From Thermoleophilia bacterium (GTDB lineage Bacteria > Actinomycetota > Thermoleophilia > Gaiellales > SKUG01): a stretch of DNA of 5,898 nucleotides. Under the pieces are notes generated by a model. The model was not told the origin of the DNA. It did no database searches and worked only from the letters and a program-made list of their open reading frames with translations. This document shows, in pieces, positions 1-5,292 of the stretch. The translations under genes were made by a program, and so were the position numbers. Numbering within the stretch: position 1 is the stretch's first letter; each line of letters begins with the position of its first letter. Where the stretch lies: positions 1 to 5,898 of the forward strand of contig JAOPYS010000047.1 in the NCBI GenBank assembly GCA_025964465.1. The letters are read 5' to 3'.

Positions 1-77
1 GGATGGACACGCCCGTCGGCCGTGGTGACACGAACGAGGCCACAGGGTGGGCGTGCAGGATCGGGAGGAAGACCGTC
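1..77. other. Upstream flank, possible tail of a preceding gene
   Basis: Only 77 bases precede the first confident start. Reading plus-strand frame 2, there is an in-frame TGA at 26-28, preceded by eight codons that would end in ARRPW. This could be the C-terminus of a gene lying to the left, but the stretch is too short to test. No convincing -35/-10 promoter is visible. The only clear signal is the ribosome binding site at 63-70 that serves the next gene. Confidence 0.2.
63..70 (+). promoter_or_regulatory. Ribosome binding site fixing the start at 78
   Basis: GGGAGGAA lies 7 bases before the ATG at 78. The reading frame is open back to position 3, but this strong Shine-Dalgarno site and the signal peptide that begins at 78 favour the internal ATG. 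The upstream 25 codons are therefore most likely untranslated. Confidence 0.75.
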
Positions 78-1025
78 ATGGACAACCCAGCTTCGACTGC
101 ACGGCACGCTCGCCGGCTCGCTGCACCATTCGCCCTCGTCGCGGTCGTGGTGCTGCTCGTGCTGCCGGCCCACTCGTGGGCGACCGAGCCGACCGCCACG
201 AGCACGCCGGCCCCGGCTGCCGCGGCGCCCGCGCCGACGTCGACCGCGACGCTCGTCGACCCGGCCGAGGGCACGCACTTCGACCACCTCGAGCTGGCGC
301 CGATGCTGCAGTTCGACCCGGTCAAGGACCAGACGCCGAAGTGGATCCTGCTCGCCAGCGACGCGGGCATGACCCAGACGGTGCGGTACTGCCGCCAGTT
401 CGTGTGGGCGACGTTCGGCGGGGCCTACCACTGGGGCTGCAACAAGTGGGCGACCGGAGCGGACCAGTTCGGCAACGACCAGCTGCTCGCGCTCGAGCCC
501 GGCAAGGTCTACTACTGGCAGGTCGTCACCAAGGACGCCGCCGGCACCGGCGAGCTGAAGACCGCCGTCCGGTCGTTCGCCATCGACGCCGAGCCGACAC
601 AGGCCTCGGTGGGCGCGATCTCCGACCAGGTCCACGGCACCGCCTTCGACGACGGCACCCAGCTCAACCTCGGCGCCGCCGCCTTCGTCAACAGCAAGGT
701 GCGCACCACCGGCATCGCCTCCTCGCGGCTCAGCACGTACGCGTTCCGGATCCGGGCAACGCACGTGGGGCTCGTCGACTACACGCGCTCGTACATCAAG
801 GTGACCAGCGCGGCGGGCACGCACTACCTGAAGGTCGCCTCGGCCGGCAAGCTCACCGCCGGCACCGTGTGGCGGCTGACCGCCTCCGAGCGACGGTTGC
901 GGACCAAGCGCTTCACGTACCAGGCGTTCCTCCGCAGCAAGCACAACGGTGCGATGGTCCGCAGCCAGCTCCGCGTCGTGCTCATCCGCACCCCCGTCAG
1001 CCACCCGCAGGTCAACCCCGACTGA
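78..1025 (+). CDS. Secreted protein, fibronectin-III-like domain plus a second beta-rich domain
   Basis: This 315-residue protein is predicted to be exported. Residues 8-19 carry positive charges (RHARR) and are followed by a hydrophobic core (about 17-30). A signal peptidase site is likely after SWA at 33-35. Residues 36-57 form a Pro/Ala/Thr linker. Residues 58-170 resemble a fibronectin type III or Ig-like beta sandwich. They open with LVDPAEGTHF and end with LEPGKVYYWQVVTKD, the usual L-pG-xYYWxV strand, and a closing RSFAI strand. Cys105 and Cys121 could form a disulfide. Residues 216-305 are a second beta-rich region of alternating polar and hydrophobic residues (AFRIRATHVG, IKVTS, HYLKVA, LRVVLIR) that I do not recognise. 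No catalytic motif or cell-wall sorting signal is visible. An adhesive or binding role outside the cell is inference. The stop overlaps the start of the hydrolase gene, so the two are probably co-translated. Confidence 0.78.
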   Translation: MDNPASTARHARRLAAPFALVAVVVLLVLPAHSWATEPTATSTPAPAAAAPAPTSTATLVDPAEGTHFDHLELAPMLQFDPVKDQTPKWILLASDAGMTQTVRYCRQFVWATFGGAYHWGCNKWATGADQFGNDQLLALEPGKVYYWQVVTKDAAGTGELKTAVRSFAIDAEPTQASVGAISDQVHGTAFDDGTQLNLGAAAFVNSKVRTTGIASSRLSTYAFRIRATHVGLVDYTRSYIKVTSAAGTHYLKVASAGKLTAGTVWRLTASERRLRTKRFTYQAFLRSKHNGAMVRSQLRVVLIRTPVSHPQVNPD

Positions 1026-1741
1026 TGCGCGAGGTCGCGTGGGACGCACCCGTCCCGCTCGAGACGGGCGGGGAGCTGCGGACGAACGGGCCGGCGGATG
1101 CGCAGGCCCTCGTCCTGCTCGCAGGAGGCGGCACCGGTGCGTCGGCACCCGGCAAGTGGAGCACGAGCATGGTGTGGCTCGCCCCGCGCGTGCGGCGCGG
1201 TGTCGGAGACGACGTGCGCATCGCACAGGTGCGGTACCGCGACAGCTCCTTCGGGGCGATCCGCGGGTCGATGGCCGACGTCGGCGCGGCGCTCGAGGTC
1301 GAGGCCGCGCGGCCGCACCCGGCGCAGCGCATCGTGCTCGTCGGGCTCTCGATGGGCGGGGGGACGTGCCTCGCCAACGCCGGTGCTCCGGGAGTGGTCG
1401 GGCTGGTCGCGATGGCCCCGTGGTTCCCCACCCAGCTGCCGGTCTCCGTCCTGCGCGGGCGGCGCCTGCTCGTGGTACACGGCTCGCTCGACAACGCCCT
1501 GCCACTCGTGCCCGGCACCTCGTTGCGTGCGTCCCGCGACGCCGTGCGGCGAGCGGAGGCGGCAGGGGCCGATGCGGAGTGGCGGTGCGTGCAGGGAGGC
1601 CTGCACGGCCTCGCCGTGCGCCGGGAGGGGCGGATCTGGCGGCTCCCGCGCGCGGGCGCGTTCGCGCGGCAGATCGTGCCCGAGGTCGCTCGCCTGACGG
1701 CCGGCGAACCGCCGGTCAGGTCGCGGTCGGCGGCGCGCTGA
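1025..1741 (+). CDS. Alpha/beta hydrolase (dienelactone-hydrolase/esterase-like)
   Basis: This 238-residue protein has the full layout of a small alpha/beta hydrolase. An early beta strand leads into a glycine-rich oxyanion loop, LLAGGGTGAS (31-40). The nucleophile elbow GLSMGGG (107-113) fits GxSxG with Ser109 as nucleophile. The strand LLVVHGSLDNALP (148-160) places the acid at Asp156. GGLHGL (191-196) supplies His194. The length is typical of cytoplasmic dienelactone-hydrolase-type enzymes, and there is no signal peptide. The substrate cannot be read from the sequence. The ATG shares one base with the TGA of the preceding gene (TGATG at 1023-1027) and has no good Shine-Dalgarno site of its own, which suggests translational coupling. 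The last 26 bases overlap the 3' end of the minus-strand lipoprotein gene. Confidence in the fold is high; any specific enzyme name would be a guess. Confidence 0.85.
   Translation: MREVAWDAPVPLETGGELRTNGPADAQALVLLAGGGTGASAPGKWSTSMVWLAPRVRRGVGDDVRIAQVRYRDSSFGAIRGSMADVGAALEVEAARPHPAQRIVLVGLSMGGGTCLANAGAPGVVGLVAMAPWFPTQLPVSVLRGRRLLVVHGSLDNALPLVPGTSLRASRDAVRRAEAAGADAEWRCVQGGLHGLAVRREGRIWRLPRAGAFARQIVPEVARLTAGEPPVRSRSAAR
1693..1720. terminator. Hairpin at convergent gene ends, possible two-way terminator
   Basis: Inverted arms CCTGA (1693-1697) and TCAGG (1716-1720) enclose a second pair, CCGGC (1701-1705) and GCCGG (1711-1715), around the loop GAACC. One side has a three-base bulge (CGG). The structure lies inside the coding end of the hydrolase and includes the stop codon of the minus-strand gene. 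There is no T-tract, so intrinsic termination is uncertain. Confidence 0.3.
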
Positions 1742-2588
1742 TCACGCGGCGGTCCGCCGGGCGGAGCGGGCAGTACACGGTGGAGCCGACGACCGTCGCG
1801 CGACGGCCGCCCACCGCGCGTCCGAAGGATGCGGGCAGCCGCGTCACGAGCTCGAAGTGGTCCGATGTCAGTCGGCCGCCGCGGACGAAGCTCGTGATGG
1901 TCAGCCGCTCGGCGCGCACGAGCGCGTCCGTGACAAGGCCGTGGCGTTCCGTGCCGGCATACGCGCGCAGCGCGGGGCCGTCCGCACGCAGCTGCACGGC
2001 GACGTCGCCGTGACCGAACGGCACGGCGTCCACCGGCTCGAGCAGGAAGGGGTGTTCGAGCAGCTCGCGACCGACGTCGAGGGAGACGCCCGACGCGCTG
2101 CCCAGCCGCTGCCACCCGGGAGCCGGATCCTGCTGCGCGTAGATGTGGTCGTCGACGATCCGCAGCCGCGCATCCGGCAGCAGCACCGACGCCGCACCGT
2201 GCCACGTGAGCGCGGCCGCGCTGGCGCCATCTGGCGTGCGTCGCCCGAGGAGGGTCGCGAGTGCGGTGGGGCGGCCGGCGACGGCGATCGACAGGTCCGT
2301 CCGGAACCGGGAGCCGGCGCGGGTCAGGCGGAGCGCCGCCGCGTCGAGCGCGCGTCGCTGGGCGCTGGACACGGGTGGGGATGGAGCGGGCGACACCGCC
2401 GCGGTCAGCACCCCGCGACACGTACCGTCTCGACGCGCGGCAGGGATCGGGGATGTCGCGGCGCGGTCCGCCGGAGGGGTCGCACGCTGCGGTTCGCCGC
2501 GGGTGCCGTGGCTCGATCCGCACCCGCCCGAGAGCAGGGCGCAGGCCGCCATGGTGGAGACGATCGCGAGGGGTCGGAGGCGCCGCAC
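1716..2588 (-). CDS. Secreted lipoprotein, possibly LppX/LprG- or LolA-like
   Basis: I place the start at a GTG (2588-2586), giving 290 residues, because GGGAGGG lies 7 bases upstream. The longer reading from a TTG at 2615 has no comparable site. The N-terminus is MRRLRPLAIVS, then a hydrophobic stretch and a lipobox LLSGGC, so Cys23 should be lipid-modified and the protein anchored outside the cytoplasmic membrane. Cys16 (MAAC) is a less likely alternative. A Pro/Arg/Ala-rich linker follows to about residue 75. The rest is a globular domain with alternating strands, including RIVDDHIYAQQDPAPGWQRL, which resembles the 'displayed-value, then tryptophan' element of LppX/LprG or LolA-type lipid-binding lipoproteins. 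That family link is weak inference. Cys279, near the C-terminus (VYCPL), has no obvious partner other than the Cys in the linker (DGTCRG). The gene is divergent from the membrane protein gene at 2648. Confidence 0.72.
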   Translation of the reverse strand: MRRLRPLAIVSTMAACALLSGGCGSSHGTRGEPQRATPPADRAATSPIPAARRDGTCRGVLTAAVSPAPSPPVSSAQRRALDAAALRLTRAGSRFRTDLSIAVAGRPTALATLLGRRTPDGASAAALTWHGAASVLLPDARLRIVDDHIYAQQDPAPGWQRLGSASGVSLDVGRELLEHPFLLEPVDAVPFGHGDVAVQLRADGPALRAYAGTERHGLVTDALVRAERLTITSFVRGGRLTSDHFELVTRLPASFGRAVGGRRATVVGSTVYCPLRPADRRVISAPPTAT

Positions 2589-2647
2589 CGCCGAACCCTC
2601 CCATGTTGCCGTCAAGCGGGTCGCCGACCCTGCCGACGTAGCCCGGG
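2589..2647. promoter_or_regulatory. Divergent intergenic region with a short dyad
   Basis: These 59 bases separate the lipoprotein gene from the membrane protein gene and must hold their promoters if neither is read from further away. The near-centre dyad GGGTCG-C-CGACCC at 2618-2630 could be an operator. No sigma-70 type -35/-10 pair with sensible spacing is visible on either strand. Confidence 0.35.
2596..2602 (-). promoter_or_regulatory. Ribosome binding site fixing the GTG start of the lipoprotein
   Basis: On the minus strand the bases read GGGAGGG, 7 bases before the GTG at 2588-2586. This decides between that start and the upstream TTG, and gives a compact signal peptide that begins MRRLRP. 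Confidence 0.7.
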
Positions 2648-3598
2648 ATGGCCAACGGCGCCCACCTGGCCGGCTCGACCGGCGCCGCCCCCGACGGCGG
2701 CATCCCCGTGCTCCTGGACGAGCGCTCGAGTGTGCGTGCGCGCGAGGACGCAGCCGACCTCGCGGCCGCCCGCGATCGGCTCTTCGAGGATGCCGACATG
2801 CACGGCCCGCGCTGGCCGTCGCTGGTCAACCGCACCGTCCCGGCCCTGCTGGCGCTGGCGTTCCTGCAGCTGCTCGCATCGACCGTGCCGTGGCGTCGCG
2901 CGGTCATCCACGCGACGGGTGACGGCACCTCGGACCTGCTGCTCGTCGCGCCCGTGCTCGCCGCGGTCGTCGTCCTGGGGGTGGCCCTCGCGCCGCTGGC
3001 GCGGACACGGGTGGAGCCGCTCGCCGGGGCCGGCCTGGTCCTCGCCGCCGGTGGGGTGTGGCTCGTCGGCCACGGCTGGCTCGTCGCCGCAGCAGTCCCG
3101 TCGGCGATCGCAGCGTTGCTCGTGGGCATCGCCGCCGCCCGCGCCGTGCGCCGCGCGGTGTGGACGCTGCCGCTCCTCGTGGCGGCGGGCGCGTCGGATG
3201 CGCGCAGCGTGGGCGCAGGCGTCACACACCGCCTGCTGGACGGCGTCGGGGGCGGGCGCGCCAGCGCCAGCGTGGAGCCGCAACTCGGCGTGGCGGTCGA
3301 CCTCGTCACGCGCCTCGACTTCCTCGTGCTGCACGTGCCCGCGGCGACCGGGACGTGGCTGCTCGGGCTCGTGGACGTCGTCGCGCTCGGCCTGCTGCTT
3401 GGGCTCGCGCACCTGCTGTGGCTGCCGCTCGGCCGCACGGCGGCGGCGCTGGCGGCCGCGCTCGCCCTCACCGTCGGCGTGGGCGTCCCCGTGCCGGTGC
3501 TGCCGATGCTCGGCCTCGCGTGGGTCGTCGTCCACGCGCGGCTCGTGTGGCGGGCCACCCGCTTCTCCCTGCGCCGCCTCACCTACCTCGGCGGCTGA
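2648..3598 (+). CDS. Polytopic membrane protein of unknown function
   Basis: This 316-residue protein starts at the first ATG after an in-frame TAG (2639-2641). Residues 1-57 are hydrophilic and charged, with a likely helix at 24-50. Hydrophobic spans lie near 62-82, 96-117, 124-144, 145-165, 235-259 and 264-297, the last perhaps two short spans, so about six membrane segments. Residues 182-230 form a polar loop (GASDARSVGAGVTHRLLDGVG). No transporter signature, catalytic motif or recognised family is evident. The ATG has only GGG directly before it, whereas an ATG at 2798 (Met51) has GAGGA with a 7-base gap and would start just before the first span. However, codons 1-50 are almost all G/C at the third position, so I keep the longer form. 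The gene converges on the minus-strand GGDEF-like gene with 9 bases between stop codons. Confidence 0.75.
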   Translation: MANGAHLAGSTGAAPDGGIPVLLDERSSVRAREDAADLAAARDRLFEDADMHGPRWPSLVNRTVPALLALAFLQLLASTVPWRRAVIHATGDGTSDLLLVAPVLAAVVVLGVALAPLARTRVEPLAGAGLVLAAGGVWLVGHGWLVAAAVPSAIAALLVGIAAARAVRRAVWTLPLLVAAGASDARSVGAGVTHRLLDGVGGGRASASVEPQLGVAVDLVTRLDFLVLHVPAATGTWLLGLVDVVALGLLLGLAHLLWLPLGRTAAALAAALALTVGVGVPVPVLPMLGLAWVVVHARLVWRATRFSLRRLTYLGG

Positions 3599-3614
3599 GA
3601 CCGGCGCTCAGCCG
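3592..3614. terminator. Hairpin spanning both convergent stop codons
   Basis: CGGCTGAG (3592-3599) and CTCAGCCG (3607-3614) form a perfect 8-bp stem with a 7-base loop. The left arm contains the TGA of the plus-strand membrane protein and the right arm the TCA that is the stop of the minus-strand gene. With only 9 bases between the genes, this is the only candidate for terminating both. It has no T-tract. Confidence 0.45.
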
Positions 3615-4201
3615 GCGGCGTGCGCGGGTTCCGCCGCGGCGGCCGGAGCCGACGCGATGGCGAGCTGCTGTGCCACGGCGTCGAGGACGGAGAAGCCGCG
3701 CATGCGGCGCATCGCCACGTCCACCGCGTCGAACAGGTCGGTCGCGTCCGTCGGGCACATCGCGATGCCGACCCGCAGGTCCGAGGTCGCGCCGTCGGCG
3801 CCGCACGCCGCGCGACCGAGCCGCGACGCGGCGCGGATCGCCTCGTCCCGATCCTCGACGGTGATGGTCACGCCGAACAGGTCGTAGTCGAGCCGCCAGC
3901 CCGTCTCGTGGGCGCGCGTGGCCGCGGCGAGGTTGCGGCCCAGCTCCTCCGGGTGCGCCGTGAACCGGCGCATCACCAGCACGGCGAGCTGGGTGCCCGT
4001 GGCGCGCGCCGTCTCCAGCTCGGACGGGAACAGCACGGGGATGGCGGCGAGCGAGGCGAGCCCCGTCGCGCGTTCCTCGAGGCCCATGCCGATCTCGGTC
4101 CAGCGTCGTCGCAGCCCGTGCGTGCGGACCTGCGCGACGAGGCCGGCGACGAGGGCCGACCCGCCGGCGGCGGCGATCGTGGTGGTGAGGATGTCAGGCA
4201 C
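3608..4201 (-). CDS. Membrane-anchored degenerate GGDEF-domain protein
   Basis: The protein has 197 residues and starts at a GTG with GGAGG 6 bases upstream. Residues 5-24 form one membrane span. From about residue 40 the order matches a diguanylate cyclase domain. ATGL (45-48) stands for the D-x-L-T-G-L motif. LAVLVMRRF (72-80) stands for the strand that normally carries the metal-binding Asp and FK. DYDLFGVTI (105-113) stands at the GGDEF signature. DLRVGIAMCPTDATDLFDAVDVAMRRMRGFS (141-171, with its conserved VGIA, the AD-like VDVA and terminal RGF) stands for the C-terminal part. Both the metal-binding and signature residues are lost, so cyclase activity is not expected. RAHE (96-99) sits exactly five residues before DYDLF, where active family members have the inhibitory RxxD site. 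The last 20 residues are an Ala-rich tail. The gene overlaps its upstream neighbour by 8 bases. A regulatory or nucleotide-sensing role is inference. Confidence 0.72.
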   Translation of the reverse strand: MPDILTTTIAAAGGSALVAGLVAQVRTHGLRRRWTEIGMGLEERATGLASLAAIPVLFPSELETARATGTQLAVLVMRRFTAHPEELGRNLAAATRAHETGWRLDYDLFGVTITVEDRDEAIRAASRLGRAACGADGATSDLRVGIAMCPTDATDLFDAVDVAMRRMRGFSVLDAVAQQLAIASAPAAAAEPAHAAG

Positions 4202-4682
4202 CGATCGCCTCCGACATGAACGCGAACGCGTCGGTGGCCGCGTCGTCCCCGGCGGCGATGCGTCGGCTGGACCAGGTGATCCCCTCGAGGTCGGCAGCCT
4301 CCGGCGAGCCGGTGTCGCCGGCGCAGGAGACGACGCAGATCCGGGTCCGGTCGACGCGCATGCCGGTGGCGCCGGGCGGCATGGAGAACGCCAGCTCGCG
4401 GCCGCATGCATCGAGCGCCGCGGCGTCGGCGGCGGTGCCGACCCAGACGTCGAGCGGGCGACCGAGCCGGGCGGAGCGGTTGGCCTCGGCGCGGATGCAC
4501 TGCCAGGCGGCGGCGGCGGAGAACAGGCCCGTGGCGGGATCGACCGCCACGGTGCCTGCGCCCGACGCAATGCGTCGGCGCAGCAGCCGCGACTGCACGC
4601 GCGCCTGCACGAGCAGGAGCGTGCCGGCGGTGCCCGCGACGAGGCCGGCCAGGAGCGTCGGATCGGTCGGTGAGGTGGACAT
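4194..4682 (-). CDS. Small membrane protein, second degenerate GGDEF-like domain
   Basis: This 162-residue protein has a membrane span at about 9-27 followed by a basic stretch (QSRLLRRR). It then reads VDPATGLFSAAAAWQ (47-61), matching the D-x-L-T-G-L-x-N-R opening of GGDEF domains. The helix AEANRSARLGRPLDVWVG (65-82) fits the usual R-x-G-x-P-L-x-L-L-D segment with the Asp lost. Residues 109-118 (RVDRTRICVV) align with the R-x-GGDEF-strand, again with no signature residues. The domain is shorter than usual, about 115 residues instead of about 160, and has no I-site. The start is ATG at 4682; upstream is GGGGTGG, a modest Shine-Dalgarno, and the codon sits in the loop of a hairpin. Its stop overlaps the next gene by 8 bases, and its own 3' end supplies that gene's GGAGG. 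Because it has its own membrane span and its own TGL motif, it is a duplicate partner and not the broken-off front half of the next gene. Family assignment is moderately sure. Confidence 0.65.
   Translation of the reverse strand: MSTSPTDPTLLAGLVAGTAGTLLLVQARVQSRLLRRRIASGAGTVAVDPATGLFSAAAAWQCIRAEANRSARLGRPLDVWVGTAADAAALDACGRELAFSMPPGATGMRVDRTRICVVSCAGDTGSPEAADLEGITWSSRRIAAGDDAATDAFAFMSEAIGA
4208..4212 (-). promoter_or_regulatory. Ribosome binding site inside the upstream gene, fixing the GTG start at 4201
   Basis: The minus strand reads GGAGG, 6 bases before the GTG at 4201-4199. The site lies within the last codons (MSEAIGA) of the upstream GGDEF-like gene. The two genes are thus physically interlocked and probably coupled in translation. 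Confidence 0.7.
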
Positions 4683-4691
4683 GCGTCCACC
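4674..4691 (-). promoter_or_regulatory. Hairpin with the start codon in its loop
   Basis: GGTGGAC (4674-4680) and GTCCACC (4685-4691) form a perfect 7-bp inverted repeat around the 4-base loop ATGC on the plus strand. In the minus-strand mRNA the loop and stem hold the ATG at 4682 and part of the GGGGTGG ribosome binding site. It could limit translation initiation of the upstream GGDEF-like gene. Confidence 0.35.
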
Positions 4692-4732
4692 CCATCGGCC
4701 GCCGACGCTCCCGGCTCAAGCCTCGAGGTCGA

Positions 4733-5221
4733 TCAGCCGCCGTTGGCGAACCCGGAGTCGTCGCGCATGGCCATGCGCGCCACCTTGGGATCGATCGTGC
4801 GCAGCTCGCGCAGCGCCTCGCGGATGCGGTCGATGATCGAGCCGCCCCCGTCCGTGCTGGGCCAGTCGTCCACGCCGGGCGGGCCGGTGGGCGGTGCGTC
4901 GGGCCCGTCGACTGAGCTGCCGGGCGGCCATGCCCCCTCGTAGCCGGGCGGCGGCGTGGGCGGCACGCTCGGCAGGTGCGGCGTGGTCGGCCGGTGCGGG
5001 AAGGTCGGGCGCGGGATGGTCGGGACGTGCGGGCCGGTGGTGGGTGGCCCGTCGGGACCCGGCTCGATGACCGGCCCGTCGACGGGCGGCACGCCGTCAC
5101 CATCGCCGGCACCCGGCGGCAGGTCGGGCGGGGTCGTGGTCGGCGCCGTGGTCGACGGAGTCGGGCGCGGACGCATCATGAGCAGGCCCAGGACGAGGCC
5201 CGAGAGCAGTCTGACGAACAT
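4733..5221 (-). CDS. Membrane-anchored proline/threonine-rich protein
   Basis: This 162-residue protein starts at ATG 5221 with GGAAGG 5 bases upstream. Residues 2-16 (FVRLLSGLVLGLLMM) are a short hydrophobic segment, either a signal anchor or a signal peptide. Residues 17-122 are dominated by Pro, Thr, Gly and Asp, with irregular xPTxPxP repeats around 66-92 (VPTIPRP, TFPHRPTTP, SVPPTPPPG). Such a sequence would be extended and unstructured, as in wall-spanning linkers. Residues 128-151 (SIIDRIREALRELRTIDPKVARM) look like a charged amphipathic helix, followed by a short tail ending FANGG. There is no LPxTG sorting signal and no cysteine. I do not recognise a family. It sits 50 bases upstream of the GGDEF-like pair in the same direction, which suggests co-expression. 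Codon third positions are almost all G/C, supporting that this frame is the real one. Confidence 0.68.
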   Translation of the reverse strand: MFVRLLSGLVLGLLMMRPRPTPSTTAPTTTPPDLPPGAGDGDGVPPVDGPVIEPGPDGPPTTGPHVPTIPRPTFPHRPTTPHLPSVPPTPPPGYEGAWPPGSSVDGPDAPPTGPPGVDDWPSTDGGGSIIDRIREALRELRTIDPKVARMAMRDDSGFANGG

Positions 5222-5226
5222 GGGTA

Positions 5227-5232
5227 CCTTCC
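5227..5232 (-). promoter_or_regulatory. Ribosome binding site fixing the ATG at 5221
   Basis: The minus strand reads GGAAGG, 5 bases before the ATG. The frame is open a further 84 codons upstream into the neighbouring gene, so this site and the hydrophobic N-terminus MFVRLL decide the start. Confidence 0.65.
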
Positions 5233-5252
5233 GGTGGTGGCGAATCGGCGAG

Positions 5253-5287
5253 CGGTCGCAGGCGGCGACCGTCGACTCCACGGTCGC
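5253..5287 (-). promoter_or_regulatory. Three segments able to form two exclusive hairpins
   Basis: Segment A is ACGGTCGC (5280-5287), segment B is GCGACCGT (5265-5272) and segment C is CGGTCGC (5253-5259). In minus-strand RNA, A and B can pair as an 8-bp stem with a 7-base loop, or B and C as a 7-bp stem with a 5-base loop, but not both. The C arm ends 31 bases before the ATG of the Pro/Thr-rich gene. The layout resembles an attenuator or a regulator-binding leader, but no ligand or peptide is visible. Confidence 0.35.
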
Positions 5288-5292
5288 ACGGG

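Noticed and set aside
2610..2615. TTGACG as a -35 box for the lipoprotein gene, or the TTG at 2615 as its start
   Set aside because: No -10 element fits: the right distance falls on the ribosome binding site and start codon region. The TTG has no Shine-Dalgarno, while the GTG at 2588 has a strong one.
2798..2800. Internal ATG as the real start of the membrane protein
   Set aside because: It has a better Shine-Dalgarno (GAGGA), but the preceding 50 codons show the same strong G/C third-position bias as the rest of the gene, which points to coding. Kept as an alternative only.
1012..3582. Very long minus-strand open frame of 856 codons
   Set aside because: It runs antisense to three genes with recognisable features (hydrolase triad, lipoprotein signal, membrane spans) and translates to Arg/Ser/Ala/Pro-rich sequence with no domain pattern. 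This is a typical stop-poor shadow in GC-rich DNA.
1857..3887. Plus-strand open frame of 676 codons
   Set aside because: It crosses four gene boundaries, is antisense to the lipoprotein and the GGDEF-like gene, out of frame with the membrane protein, and has the Arg/Ser/Cys-rich composition of a shadow frame.
4202..4690. N-terminal extension of the 197-residue GGDEF-like protein back to 4690
   Set aside because: The extension is the off-frame shadow of the upstream gene (Pro/Ser/Arg-rich). A GTG with GGAGG at the right distance and a membrane span start at 4201.
5223..5228. GGTACC palindrome next to the ribosome binding site
   Set aside because: A six-base palindrome is expected by chance and no longer symmetry surrounds it.
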